Source: Aliiroseovarius subalbicans (GTDB lineage: Bacteria > Pseudomonadota > Alphaproteobacteria > Rhodobacterales > Rhodobacteraceae). From it: DNA of 60,834 bases. The notes under the pieces were generated by a model. The model did not search any database. It was given only the letters and a program-made list of their open reading frames with translations, and was not told the DNA's origin. Shown in pieces: positions 24,198 through 31,801 of the stretch (position 1 is the first letter of the stretch; each line of letters opens with the position of its first letter). The stretch lies in assembly GCF_022678625.1 (NCBI RefSeq), contig NZ_JALBYQ010000009.1, positions 1 to 60,834 on the forward strand, written 5' to 3'. The position numbers were made by a program, and so were the translations under genes.

Positions 24198-25625
24198 TCA
24201 TTCGTTTTTATGTTCCGATCCGGGTGTGATTTCATCGGTCGTGCGGTTAGGCACGGCGGTGCTTCCGGTGCCAAGGCTGATATTCAGGGTAATGAAGCTG
24301 CGCGCCAGCCAGCGTAGGTTCTGGGCCAGGACAATATCGGCATTCGAAATGTCTTCTTCCGTAGCAATCAGTTCGCGGATGGTGGCGCCATCACGTTCGA
24401 CAAGGTCACGGGTCAGGTCGAATACTTCGCGATAAAGCCGGGCACTGCGTTGTGCGGCTTGGACCGAGGAGGCTCTGTTCCGGTATTCGGCAAGTGCCGT
24501 TTCGACTTCCTCGAGTGCTATCAACACTGTGGATTTCCATTCGCTATGCGCTTGTCTGGCTTGCGAATGTCGTGCTGCGACGACTGCGCGGGTGCTGGAG
24601 CTCGGAAGTGAAGGGAAGGTGATCGATGGGCCAAATACCGACTGAATGCCATCGGCAGTGTTGGTGTTGGCAAGGCTGATCGTTCCCTGGAGCGCCAGCC
24701 GGGGATAGAGATCGGCCTTTGCGATGCCGATCTCGGATACGGCCGCAGAATACTGCCGCTCGGCAATTCGGATATCCGGGCGGTTGCGCACCAAATCCGA
24801 AGGAATGCCTGTATTTACAGGTTTGCCTAGGCGCGGCTGATGCGCAGACTTGTCCAAGCTGATCTCAAGCTGGTTTGGTGTCCGGCCGGTCAAGGTCGCG
24901 ATGGCATGTTTTCGGCTGGCCACTGCTGTGGTCAGTTCGGGGATCAATGCCTGGGTCTCGGCAACCAACGCATCGGTCCGAACCACGTCGATGCGTATGG
25001 CGGCATTCCGATCAAACAGGCGTTTTGTCAGCGCTGCGGTCTGCTGGCGCGATCGAAGTTGCTGTCGGCGCAGTTGGAGCAGGTGCTGATTGTAGCGCAG
25101 GTCGATATAGGCATTGGTAATGTTGAGGATGAGCAATAGGCGTGCTGCATCTACTTCGGCATCCGCAGCTTCAGCGTGGGCCTGGGCGGCTTCACGTTGT
25201 TGTTGTCGAGCCCCGTAGGGGTCAAATAGCCAGGAGAATCCGAGCTGGAGCTCTGTCCGGGTTTGCGTAGATCCATCTGGCTCGCGCTCATGTGTTAGGG
25301 CGCCAGAAGGTGTTGCGGAGGCCTGGGGAGACAGGATCTGCACCGTGGCTTGCGCCTCGATGACGCGCTCGCGAGCAATGGCCAGATCGATATTGTCGGC
25401 AAGCGCCAGAGTGACCAACGCATCGAGTGTCTGATCCCCGAATGCAGTCCACCAAGCATCATCGTGCAGCTGCGCTGGCGGGTTGGCCATTGTGCTGGTG
25501 TAGGAGTCGGCAAAGCCGAAGGTCGGCCGCTCATAGGGGACCTTGGTGGAACAGGCCGTCAGTCCGATACTGGCGACTAGAACATACCCGATCACGGGCG
25601 CCTTACGGCTGGGTTTTTTCAGCAT
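24198..25625 (-). CDS. TolC/NodT-type outer-membrane channel lipoprotein
   Basis: A 475-residue member of the outer membrane factor family. It has a lipobox LTAC with Cys25, the early DDAWWTAFGDQTLDALVTLALADNIDLAIARERV motif of OprM/NodT proteins, and two long helical repeats, with RNRPDIRIAERQYSAAVSEIGIAKADLYPRLAL near 285 as in both RND and type I systems. It would form the trimeric channel through the outer membrane. No RND pump is encoded here, but a type I secretion ABC/adaptor pair without its own TolC lies at 34661-37707, so this may be its channel. That link is an inference from content, not from adjacency. Confidence 0.88.
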   Translation of the reverse strand: MLKKPSRKAPVIGYVLVASIGLTACSTKVPYERPTFGFADSYTSTMANPPAQLHDDAWWTAFGDQTLDALVTLALADNIDLAIARERVIEAQATVQILSPQASATPSGALTHEREPDGSTQTRTELQLGFSWLFDPYGARQQQREAAQAHAEAADAEVDAARLLLILNITNAYIDLRYNQHLLQLRRQQLRSRQQTAALTKRLFDRNAAIRIDVVRTDALVAETQALIPELTTAVASRKHAIATLTGRTPNQLEISLDKSAHQPRLGKPVNTGIPSDLVRNRPDIRIAERQYSAAVSEIGIAKADLYPRLALQGTISLANTNTADGIQSVFGPSITFPSLPSSSTRAVVAARHSQARQAHSEWKSTVLIALEEVETALAEYRNRASSVQAAQRSARLYREVFDLTRDLVERDGATIRELIATEEDISNADIVLAQNLRWLARSFITLNISLGTGSTAVPNRTTDEITPGSEHKNE

Positions 25626-25773
25626 TTTCTGCCCGCCTGCCTCAAATGACCGTCTTTTGCGATCTTAGAATTGCGGTTTATTGCTATATTCCCTGCCACA
25701 AAGGGTAAGGTTCAGGCAAGAAAACTATTGGCAGGCCCCGATTTGCCCCTCTGATCTTTGTAAAAATCACACA

Positions 25774-25794
25774 ATAATACTCGATTTGTATTAT
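25774..25794. promoter_or_regulatory. Inverted repeat upstream of rfbC
   Basis: ATAATAC (25774-25780) and GTATTAT (25788-25794) form a perfect 7-bp inverted repeat with a 7-base centre in the 294-bp gap between the divergent NodT-type gene and rfbC. It lies about 125 bp upstream of rfbC, a reasonable place for an operator. The gap holds no gene. Confidence 0.4.
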
Positions 25795-25919
25795 GCCCGA
25801 TAACAATGCCGTGGGCACGCTCAGGACTGGCGCTACAAGCTTTGGCACGATTTCCGCTGTTGACTGTGGTGTTCCGAGCGAGGGAGTTTGGCTGCGAATT
25901 CTAACCGGGAAATGGTAAG

Positions 25920-26477
25920 ATGAAGATTGAAACCACTGACTTGCCCGGCGTGTTGATCCTGACCCCGGCCCGGCACGGGGATGCCCGCGGGTTTTTCAGT
26001 GAAAGCTGGAACCGGGCGCGGATGGCTGATGCGGGTCTGGATGTCGATTTTGTTCAGGACAACCATTCCCTGTCGCGCACCAGGGGCACGCTGAGGGGGC
26101 TGCACTATCAGTCTCCGCCGCATGCTCAGGCCAAGTTGGTGCGCTGTGGGCGTGGAGCGCTTCACGATGTGGCAGTCGATATCCGCAAAGGTTCGCCCAC
26201 CTACGGCAAGTGGGTCGGGGTCGAACTGAGTTTCGAAAACGGTCGCCAGCTGTTGGTCCCCGAAGGTTTCCTGCATGGTTTTGTCACCCTGACTGACGAT
26301 GTCGAGATCGTGTACAAATGTAGTGACTATTACAGCCCGGATTGCGATGGCGCGGTGCGCTGGGACAGCTGTGGTATCGACTGGTCTCTGGGCGGCGATC
26401 CGGTGCTGAGCGACAAGGACCTGACCGCCCCGGCCTTTGCGGATTTCGACAGTCCATTCGAATGGAGCGCATCATGA
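25920..26477 (+). CDS. rfbC: dTDP-4-dehydrorhamnose 3,5-epimerase
   Basis: A 185-residue RmlC cupin that inverts C3 and C5 of dTDP-4-keto-6-deoxyglucose, the third step to dTDP-L-rhamnose. The signature is intact: [21 protein letters not shown] with the catalytic His near residue 62, [23 protein letters not shown], and [11 protein letters not shown] then YKCSDYYSP with the catalytic Tyr near 132. Length is normal. It opens a four-gene operon in the order C-B-D-A in which every junction is an ATGA overlap, so all four proteins are translationally coupled. Confidence 0.96.
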   Translation: MKIETTDLPGVLILTPARHGDARGFFSESWNRARMADAGLDVDFVQDNHSLSRTRGTLRGLHYQSPPHAQAKLVRCGRGALHDVAVDIRKGSPTYGKWVGVELSFENGRQLLVPEGFLHGFVTLTDDVEIVYKCSDYYSPDCDGAVRWDSCGIDWSLGGDPVLSDKDLTAPAFADFDSPFEWSAS

Positions 26478-27514
26478 AGCTGCTTGTAACCGGGGGGGCA
26501 GGGTTCATCGGATCGGCCGTGGTGCGGGCGGCGATCGGGCAGGGGCACGAGGTCATCAACCTCGATGCGCTGACTTATGCGGCCTGCCTGGAGAACGTGG
26601 CCAGCGTGGCCGATGCGCCCGGATACACTTTCGTGCAGGCCGACATCCGTGATCGGGCGGCGCTGGACGCAGTGTTTGCCACCCACGCCCCCGACGCGGT
26701 CATGCACCTGGCCGCTGAAAGTCATGTGGACCGGTCAATCGACGGGCCGGGGGATTTCATCGAAACTAATATCACCGGCACCTACAACATGCTGGAGGTC
26801 GCCCGGACTCATTGGACACGCATGGGCAAGTCTGAGGCGTTCCGTTTCCACCACGTCTCGACCGACGAAGTGTTTGGCTCTCTGGGCGCCGAGGGGCTGT
26901 TCACCGAAGACACACCTTACGACCCGCGCAGTCCCTATTCCGCCTCGAAAGCCTCCAGTGACCACCTGGTGCGCGCTTGGGCCGAGACCTATGGGCTGCC
27001 CGTGGTTCTGACCAACTGCTCGAACAATTACGGTCCCTATCATTTCCCCGAGAAGCTGATCCCGGTGGTGATCCTGAACGCGCTGGCTGGCAGGTCGATC
27101 CCGATCTATGGCGATGGATCCAATGTGCGCGACTGGCTTTATGTCGAGGATCACGCCGAGGCGCTGCTTCTGGTGGTGCAGAAAGGCGAGCTGGGACGCA
27201 GCTATAATATCGGCGGCCATAACGAGGCGACGAACCTGGATCTGGTAAAACGGATCTGCGCCATTCTCGATACCCGCCGTCCCGAGGCCGCGCCCCATGG
27301 CGACCTGATCCGTTTTGTCACCGACCGCCCTGGCCATGATGCGCGTTATGCAATTGATGCCGGACGGATCGGCACAGAGCTGGGCTGGACACCGTCCGTG
27401 ACGCTGGACGAGGGTCTGGAGCGCACGGTGGACTGGTATCTGACCAACGAGACCTGGTGGCGCCCCCTGCAAGCACGCGATGGTGTCGGGCAGCGGTTGG
27501 GGGTGAAGGCATGA
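26474..27514 (+). CDS. rfbB: dTDP-glucose 4,6-dehydratase
   Basis: A 346-residue extended short-chain dehydrogenase that makes dTDP-4-keto-6-deoxyglucose. The NAD motif [11 protein letters not shown] lies at residues 7-17, [12 protein letters not shown] near 80, the dehydratase-specific catalytic [10 protein letters not shown] near 133 (Thr-Asp-Glu), and [10 protein letters not shown] near 158 with the catalytic Tyr and Lys. The ATG at 26474 overlaps the rfbC stop; the frame is open further upstream but only inside rfbC. Length is normal for RmlB. It acts only on dTDP sugars, so it should not supply the CDP-sugar pathway at 50962-54062. Confidence 0.96.
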   Translation: MKLLVTGGAGFIGSAVVRAAIGQGHEVINLDALTYAACLENVASVADAPGYTFVQADIRDRAALDAVFATHAPDAVMHLAAESHVDRSIDGPGDFIETNITGTYNMLEVARTHWTRMGKSEAFRFHHVSTDEVFGSLGAEGLFTEDTPYDPRSPYSASKASSDHLVRAWAETYGLPVVLTNCSNNYGPYHFPEKLIPVVILNALAGRSIPIYGDGSNVRDWLYVEDHAEALLLVVQKGELGRSYNIGGHNEATNLDLVKRICAILDTRRPEAAPHGDLIRFVTDRPGHDARYAIDAGRIGTELGWTPSVTLDEGLERTVDWYLTNETWWRPLQARDGVGQRLGVKA

Positions 27515-28359
27515 CCTTGCTGGTCTTTGGTAAATCGGGACAGGTGGCCACGGAACTGGCGCGCCGTGTGCCCGAGGCCGTGTTCTTGGGCCGGGACAGG
27601 GTTGATCTGAGCGTCCCGGACAGGATGGGTGAGGCCATTCGCGCTCTGATGCCTTCAGGAGTGATCAACGCTGCGGCCTATACGGCGGTGGACCGGACCG
27701 AGGAGGAGGAAGCTCTGGCCACGGTGGTGAACGGGGCCGCCCCGGGGGTGATGGCACGGACCTGTGCCGATTTGGGCATTCCCTTTGTGCATCTCTCAAC
27801 CGATTACGTCTTTGATGGCACCGGCAGCACCCCCTGGACGGGCGATGCACCCACGGCGCCAATCGGCGCTTATGGCCGATCAAAACTGGCCGGAGAAGAG
27901 GCCGTGCGCGGGGCAGGGGGCATACATGTGATCTTGCGCACCTCGTGGGTGTTTTCCGCCCATGGGACGAACTTCGTCAAAACCATGCTGCGCGTCGGGG
28001 CCGAACGCGATGTTCTGCGGGTGGTATCAGACCAGGTCGGCGGGCCGACTCCGGCGGCGGACATTTCAAGGACTTGCCTGCAAGTCCTTGATTTACTTAG
28101 AAAAAATAATGAAAAATCAGGCACTTACCACTATTCCGGTGCGCCGGACGTCAGTTGGGCGGATTTCGCCAGTGCAATCTTCGATTTGGCAGGAATGGAG
28201 ACGCGGGTCGAGGAGATTCCGACAAGCAAATATCCCACGCCAGCAGCCCGGCCGCTGAATTCCCGACTTGATTGCGCCCAATTACAGGCGGTTTTCGGCA
28301 TTAAACGTCCTGACTGGAAGGCCGGTCTGGCAGACGTGTTGAAAGAGTTGAGAGCATGA
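27511..28359 (+). CDS. rfbD: dTDP-4-dehydrorhamnose reductase
   Basis: A 282-residue RmlD reductase, last step to dTDP-L-rhamnose. [19 protein letters not shown] holds the GxxGxxG-like cofactor loop at residues 7-12. [20 protein letters not shown] near 50 and [14 protein letters not shown] near 95 are RmlD hallmarks, and [12 protein letters not shown] near 120 carries the Tyr/Lys pair. The ATG at 27511 overlaps the rfbB stop. A short stretch near 28070-28130 is noticeably A/T-rich (a run of A after ttactt) inside an otherwise GC-rich gene, but the frame is intact. Confidence 0.95.
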   Translation: MTLLVFGKSGQVATELARRVPEAVFLGRDRVDLSVPDRMGEAIRALMPSGVINAAAYTAVDRTEEEEALATVVNGAAPGVMARTCADLGIPFVHLSTDYVFDGTGSTPWTGDAPTAPIGAYGRSKLAGEEAVRGAGGIHVILRTSWVFSAHGTNFVKTMLRVGAERDVLRVVSDQVGGPTPAADISRTCLQVLDLLRKNNEKSGTYHYSGAPDVSWADFASAIFDLAGMETRVEEIPTSKYPTPAARPLNSRLDCAQLQAVFGIKRPDWKAGLADVLKELRA

Positions 28360-29231
28360 CGAAGCGCAAGGGCATCATTCTGGCAGGCGGATCGGGGACC
28401 CGGCTCTATCCGATTACCCTCGGCGTGTCGAAACAGCTGCTGCCACTCTATGACAAGCCGATGATCTATTACCCGCTGTCAGTTCTGATGCTGGCCGGGA
28501 TCCGCGAGATCCTGATCATCACCACGCCGCAGGATCAGGATGCGTTTCAGCGTCTTCTGGGCGACGGCAGCCAGTGGGGGCTGGAGCTTTCCTATGTGGT
28601 TCAGCCTTCGCCTGACGGGTTGGCTCAGGCCTATATCCTGGGCGAGGCGTTTCTGGACGGTGCGCCTTCCGCTATGGTGTTGGGCGACAATATTTTCTTT
28701 GGCCATGGCTTGCCGGAGGTACTGGCGGCCGCAGACGCCAATACCGAAGGCGGCACGGTGTTCGGGTATCGCGTCTCGGACCCGGAACGCTATGGCGTGG
28801 TCGATTTCGCGAAAGATGGCCGCGTGCAATCTATTGTCGAAAAACCCGAAGTGGCCCCTTCGCACTATGCTGTGACGGGGCTCTATTTCCTCGATGGCAC
28901 CGCGCCTGAACGTGCCCGCAAGGTCACCCCATCGACGCGCGGTGAGTTGGAAATCGTGACCCTGTTGGAGATGTACCTGGCCGAGGAGGCCCTATGCGTC
29001 GAGAAGATGGGCCGCGGTTATGCCTGGCTCGATACCGGCACCCATGCAAGCCTGCTGGATGCCGGAAATTTCGTGCGGACGCTGACTCAGCGCCAGGGGT
29101 TGCAGGTGGGTTCGCCCGACGAGATCGCCTATACCGCCGGATGGATTGACGACGCCGGGCTTGCAGCGCGGGCAAGGCTGTTTGGCAAAACAGATTATGG
29201 TCGGTACTTGGCGAGGTTGCCGGAAGGGTAG
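28356..29231 (+). CDS. rfbA: Glucose-1-phosphate thymidylyltransferase
   Basis: A 291-residue RmlA that joins glucose-1-phosphate and dTTP, the first step of the rhamnose pathway. GGSGTRLYPITLGVSKQLLPLYDKPMIYYPLS at residues 10-41 is the RmlA signature with nucleotide and magnesium ligands. VLGDNIFFGHG lies near 108, FGYRVSDPERYGVVDF near 143, EKPEVAPSHYAVTGLYF near 165, and GYAWLDTGTHASLLDA near 222. It closes the C-B-D-A operon with an ATGA overlap. A weak stem (GGGCG-gt-CGCCC) follows the stop but lacks a T tract. Confidence 0.96.
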   Translation: MTKRKGIILAGGSGTRLYPITLGVSKQLLPLYDKPMIYYPLSVLMLAGIREILIITTPQDQDAFQRLLGDGSQWGLELSYVVQPSPDGLAQAYILGEAFLDGAPSAMVLGDNIFFGHGLPEVLAAADANTEGGTVFGYRVSDPERYGVVDFAKDGRVQSIVEKPEVAPSHYAVTGLYFLDGTAPERARKVTPSTRGELEIVTLLEMYLAEEALCVEKMGRGYAWLDTGTHASLLDAGNFVRTLTQRQGLQVGSPDEIAYTAGWIDDAGLAARARLFGKTDYGRYLARLPEG

Positions 29232-29341
29232 GGCGGTCGCCCCTCTCCTACGGAAAAACCCTGTGAAAGATCGTCATTCTTTCCAACATCGAATCACGTG
29301 TTTGTTGTTGCCCAGTGCATTCTGGCTGCCCGGCGCCGCTG

Positions 29342-29375
29342 TGACGCACACGTCAGGGTTGCGCTAACTGCGCAA
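29342..29375 (+). promoter_or_regulatory. Two adjacent dyads, candidate activator binding sites
   Basis: TGACG-caca-CGTCA (29342-29355) and TTGCGC-taact-GCGCAA (29359-29375) are perfect inverted repeats 3 bp apart. They lie about 75-110 bp upstream of the predicted start point at about 29451, the distance usual for enhancer sites of sigma54 activators. The pairing with a -24/-12 element makes them worth testing, but the activator is not encoded on this plasmid as far as I can see. Confidence 0.45.
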
Positions 29376-29421
29376 GAACTCTCCCTTCACAACTTTAGCG
29401 ACGTTCTCCAAGAAGAACACT

Positions 29422-29449
29422 TTGTGGCAAAAGTGTGGCATGCTATAAT
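29422..29449 (+). promoter_or_regulatory. Promoter of the VPLPA-CTERM gene; sigma54-like -24/-12
   Basis: TGGCA (29425-29429) and GGCA (29437-29440) put GG at 29426-29427 and GC at 29438-29439, exactly 12 apart, as in sigma54 promoters (TGGCAC-N5-TTGCA). The same segment can be read as a vegetative promoter, TTGTGG (29422-29427), 16 bases, TATAAT (29444-29449) with a perfect -10. Either gives a leader of about 50 bases before ATG 29500. Similar elements lie at 14588 and 24002. Confidence 0.5.
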
Positions 29450-29499
29450 CTCAGGAGTGAAGATTGTTGAATGTCTGAGTTTTCAGAAAGGGTGGCCTT

Positions 29500-30039
29500 A
29501 TGTATTCAATAGGGAAATTCCTGATAGCCTTGGCGGTCTTGGTCGGGGCTGGCTTGGCTGGCTCTACAAGCCATGCCGCGGTCATCACATTGGCTACTAA
29601 TCAGCCTGCGTCGGCCACGATCACGGTCGACTGCCCGTCCGGATGTGAGGGGCTTGTCGGAGATCCGATTGCGTCGCTGAGCACCACTGAAGCCTGGGGT
29701 TATCGTTTTGGCCGGGCCAGCGAAGCCGCCCTTGCAAGCAACTTCAGCACGCTGACCGGCCTCACGGTTCCGGCGTCAGCGGTGACCAAGACCAATGGAG
29801 GGGGCGAGAATTTCAGCTTCAATGTCGGTGAGGGCTGGTTCTTCGTGAAATACGGCCGGTGGACCTCGTTCCTGCTGTCCTACGCCGAGCAATCGGTCAC
29901 CTTCCTGAAAACCGGTAGAGGCCCGGCCGGGTTGAGCAACTATGGCTCGATCGCACCCGTACCGCTTCCTGCCGCGGGCTGGTTGCTCATTGCTGGCCTT
30001 GGCGGGCTTTTCATGGTGCGTCGTAGACGCAGCGCCTGA
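29500..30039 (+). CDS. VPLPA-CTERM sorting domain protein (XrtD substrate)
   Basis: A 179-residue exported protein with a Sec signal peptide (about 1-26, ending SHAA) and a C-terminal sorting tail at residues 154-179: the VPLPAAGW motif, a hydrophobic span (LLIAGLGGLFMV) and an RRRR cluster. This tripartite end defines VPLPA-CTERM proteins, which XrtD cuts at the membrane. The middle is Gly/Ser/Thr-rich with strand-like FSFNVGEGWFFVKYGRWTSF and no family I recognise; it has one Cys pair in DCPSGCEG. ATG 29500 has an AAGGG ribosome site at about 8 bases. It is monocistronic, bounded by the promoter at 29422 and the terminator at 30063, while xrtD is 25 kb away on the same plasmid. Confidence 0.92.
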   Translation: MYSIGKFLIALAVLVGAGLAGSTSHAAVITLATNQPASATITVDCPSGCEGLVGDPIASLSTTEAWGYRFGRASEAALASNFSTLTGLTVPASAVTKTNGGGENFSFNVGEGWFFVKYGRWTSFLLSYAEQSVTFLKTGRGPAGLSNYGSIAPVPLPAAGWLLIAGLGGLFMVRRRRSA

Positions 30040-30062
30040 CCAGAAGCTCAGAGATCACTTTG

Positions 30063-30086
30063 AAAGGCGGCTCCGGCCGCCTTTTT
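30063..30086 (+). terminator. Rho-independent terminator of the VPLPA-CTERM gene
   Basis: AAAGGCGGC (30063-30071) pairs perfectly with GCCGCCTTT (30076-30084) around a TCCG loop, and the T run continues to 30086. It begins 23 bp after the stop codon at 30039. This is the clearest terminator in the window and shows the gene is a single-gene transcript. Confidence 0.9.
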
Positions 30087-30325
30087 GTGTTGCGCGCAAA
30101 CCTTATCGTAAGCTCATGATTGGTTCTTAACTTCACCGGCGCCAAAATCCATTGGCCGATGGGCAATTAGTTGGCCGTTCTACCTCGGCATAACTCCCGA
30201 CCCCGGCCAAACCTAAACGTGGCTACTTGAAGAAATGCACAATTGAAATGAGTGGCTGAAAGAGTATCGCAGCATAATTTTGCCCTTTTCCTTTGCTAAT
30301 TCTCAGCGAGGCATTGGAGCGTAGC

Positions 30326-30592
30326 GTGAAACAAGAAACGTTGAACCAAAGAGAAAAGGCAGAGATTGCGGAAAAGCGGCAGTGTCTTTTTACCCTCTTG
30401 CAAGAAGAGGTGCATGCGCTCGACCATGTCGACCATGTCGACCATGTCGACCCTCTCGAACCTACAGAGCCTACTCCTCGAATGCAGGCAACCGCCAAAA
30501 ATCAGGGCAATTTGCCAGAAGAAGTTTTGGCGATGATCAGTACTTTTGCGAAATCCGGTGACGACATGGGGCAGCTACTGAAATTGCGTTGA
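30326..30592 (+). CDS. Small hypothetical protein with a DHV repeat
   Basis: An 88-residue charged, mostly helical frame. Its GTG start at 30326 has a GGAG ribosome site 6 bases upstream, and the frame ends at 30592. The N-terminal 30 residues are Glu/Lys/Gln-rich; then comes HVDHVDHVDPLEPTEPTP from a 9-bp DNA repeat, then an EEVLAMISTFAKSGDDMGQLLKL helix. The strand-wise base composition and ribosome site support a gene, but I find no family. The whole 30.04-30.77 kb stretch around it is otherwise empty. Confidence 0.45.
   Translation: MKQETLNQREKAEIAEKRQCLFTLLQEEVHALDHVDHVDHVDPLEPTEPTPRMQATAKNQGNLPEEVLAMISTFAKSGDDMGQLLKLR
30422..30457 (+). repeat. 9-bp tandem repeat GACCATGTC
   Basis: Three exact tandem copies of GACCATGTC (30422-30448) followed by one degenerate copy (GACCCTCTC). 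They keep the frame and encode repeated Asp-His-Val. Such short in-frame repeats can change copy number by slippage. Confidence 0.85.
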
Positions 30593-30766
30593 TGCGCAGT
30601 TTCAACGTCTTTGGTGCTATCCTTTGAAAGTGTGTCAGGCTGCCACCCGTTCACCTGTACCTGTCACAAAGCGCGTGGTTTTGGGCGGGCCGGAAAGTTC
30701 ATTTACGTGCCTTAACGTGTCAGTTACTGTGTCCGAAATTCACGAGCGTTGAAGAAGGATACCAGT

Positions 30767-31465
30767 ATGCGGATGGTTGGCCTGCCAGCGGTTGCAATGT
30801 TGGGTTGGGGGGCTCTCTTTGGCACCGCAATTGCGGGAAGTTACACCCCAAACGACCCAGTGGCTGTAGATGCGCAACCCTTCAGCTGGGCCGGCGCCTA
30901 TCTCGGTGCCCATATCGATGGGCAGTTTTCGAATATTGAAGTTGATGGTGCGACCGACGGAGGCACGGTTTTTTCTTCCAGGCCCGGCGGCGGCGGAGTT
31001 TTTGGCGGCATTTATGCCGGTTACAATTGGGAAAGAACGCCCAACACGATAGTCGGCATTGATGTAGAGTATAATTGGGGGAGTGTAGACGGCTCCGATG
31101 CCCTGTCCGGTATTGCAGACAGGTTCTTCAACACAAGTATTAACGAAACGGCGGCAATTCGTGGCCGAATTGGGCGCGTTGTTAATAATTCACTCTTCTA
31201 TGTCTCCGCAGGTGTCGCCGCTCTGAACTACGACCTGGACGTGCATCGTGCGTCCGGCTTTATTTATGGCGAAACGCATAATCGCATAGGGTGGACGCTC
31301 GGTGTTGGATTTGAGCAAAAACTGAGCGGGAAATGGGTAGGCCGCGTGGACTACCGGTACTCTGATTTTGGTGAGGGAAACGACTACTCCGACTCGTTTG
31401 GCACTACGGCCGCTTCAAAAATCAAAACCAATGATCTTCGGTTTGGCATTGCAAGCTCCTTTTGA
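30767..31465 (+). CDS. Outer-membrane beta-barrel protein (Omp25/OmpA-like porin family)
   Basis: A 232-residue exported protein with a signal peptide ending near residue 23 (TAIAG). The mature part has the pattern of small alphaproteobacterial eight-strand barrels: WAGAYLGAHIDGQFSN at the start, FGGIYAGYNWE and GIDVEYNWGSVDG in the middle, RGRIGRVVNNSLFYVSAGVA, and a final NDLRFGIASSF ending in Phe, the barrel-assembly signal. ATG 30767 has AAGGA at 7 bases; TTG 30749 is less likely. It has no operon partners and a 300-bp tail. It may be a surface protein unrelated to EPS export. Confidence 0.85.
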   Translation: MRMVGLPAVAMLGWGALFGTAIAGSYTPNDPVAVDAQPFSWAGAYLGAHIDGQFSNIEVDGATDGGTVFSSRPGGGGVFGGIYAGYNWERTPNTIVGIDVEYNWGSVDGSDALSGIADRFFNTSINETAAIRGRIGRVVNNSLFYVSAGVAALNYDLDVHRASGFIYGETHNRIGWTLGVGFEQKLSGKWVGRVDYRYSDFGEGNDYSDSFGTTAASKIKTNDLRFGIASSF

Positions 31466-31801
31466 ACAAGGGTGAGAGGTCTTTCAGGTCGCTCGTCTTT
31501 TGCAGTTGTATTAGAGTGGTGCCAGCAAACCTTGGTGCTCCGTGGATACTATGGTCCCCACTCATTTTTTACCGAGAAAATTCCCCACAGAGGGGTTTTG
31601 GCTTTTACTGAGAGTGATTTCTCCTGTGGGGGAGCGCCCCGTGGTGAAAATAGGTCTACAAGGCGGCTATCCTTGCAAAACTCTGTGAATCCGGGGCTCC
31701 GCGCATCCCTCGGAGAACCGAAAACGCCCAGAGGGACCCAAGCAACTTGATCCGTTGCCAGGTTTGGCGGGGAATGCTCTGCTGCAATTCCGGATCAGAT
31801 T
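31466..31801. other. Intergenic region after the porin-like gene
   Basis: A 336-bp gap between the barrel gene and the convergent oxidoreductase gene. A 92-residue frame at 31472-31750 has no ribosome site and an unnatural composition, so I do not call it. A weak stem CCCC-acaga-GGGG followed by TTTT (about 31583-31599) may terminate the upstream gene. Nothing else is evident. Confidence 0.4.

Noticed and set aside
30422-30457. Short tandem repeats considered as CRISPR
   Set aside because: Units are 9 bp without spacers and keep a reading frame; no cas genes. The 18-bp repeats at 38848 are likewise coding.
31472-31750. 92-residue plus-strand frame after the porin-like gene
   Set aside because: No ribosome site, odd composition, no start context; treated as intergenic.
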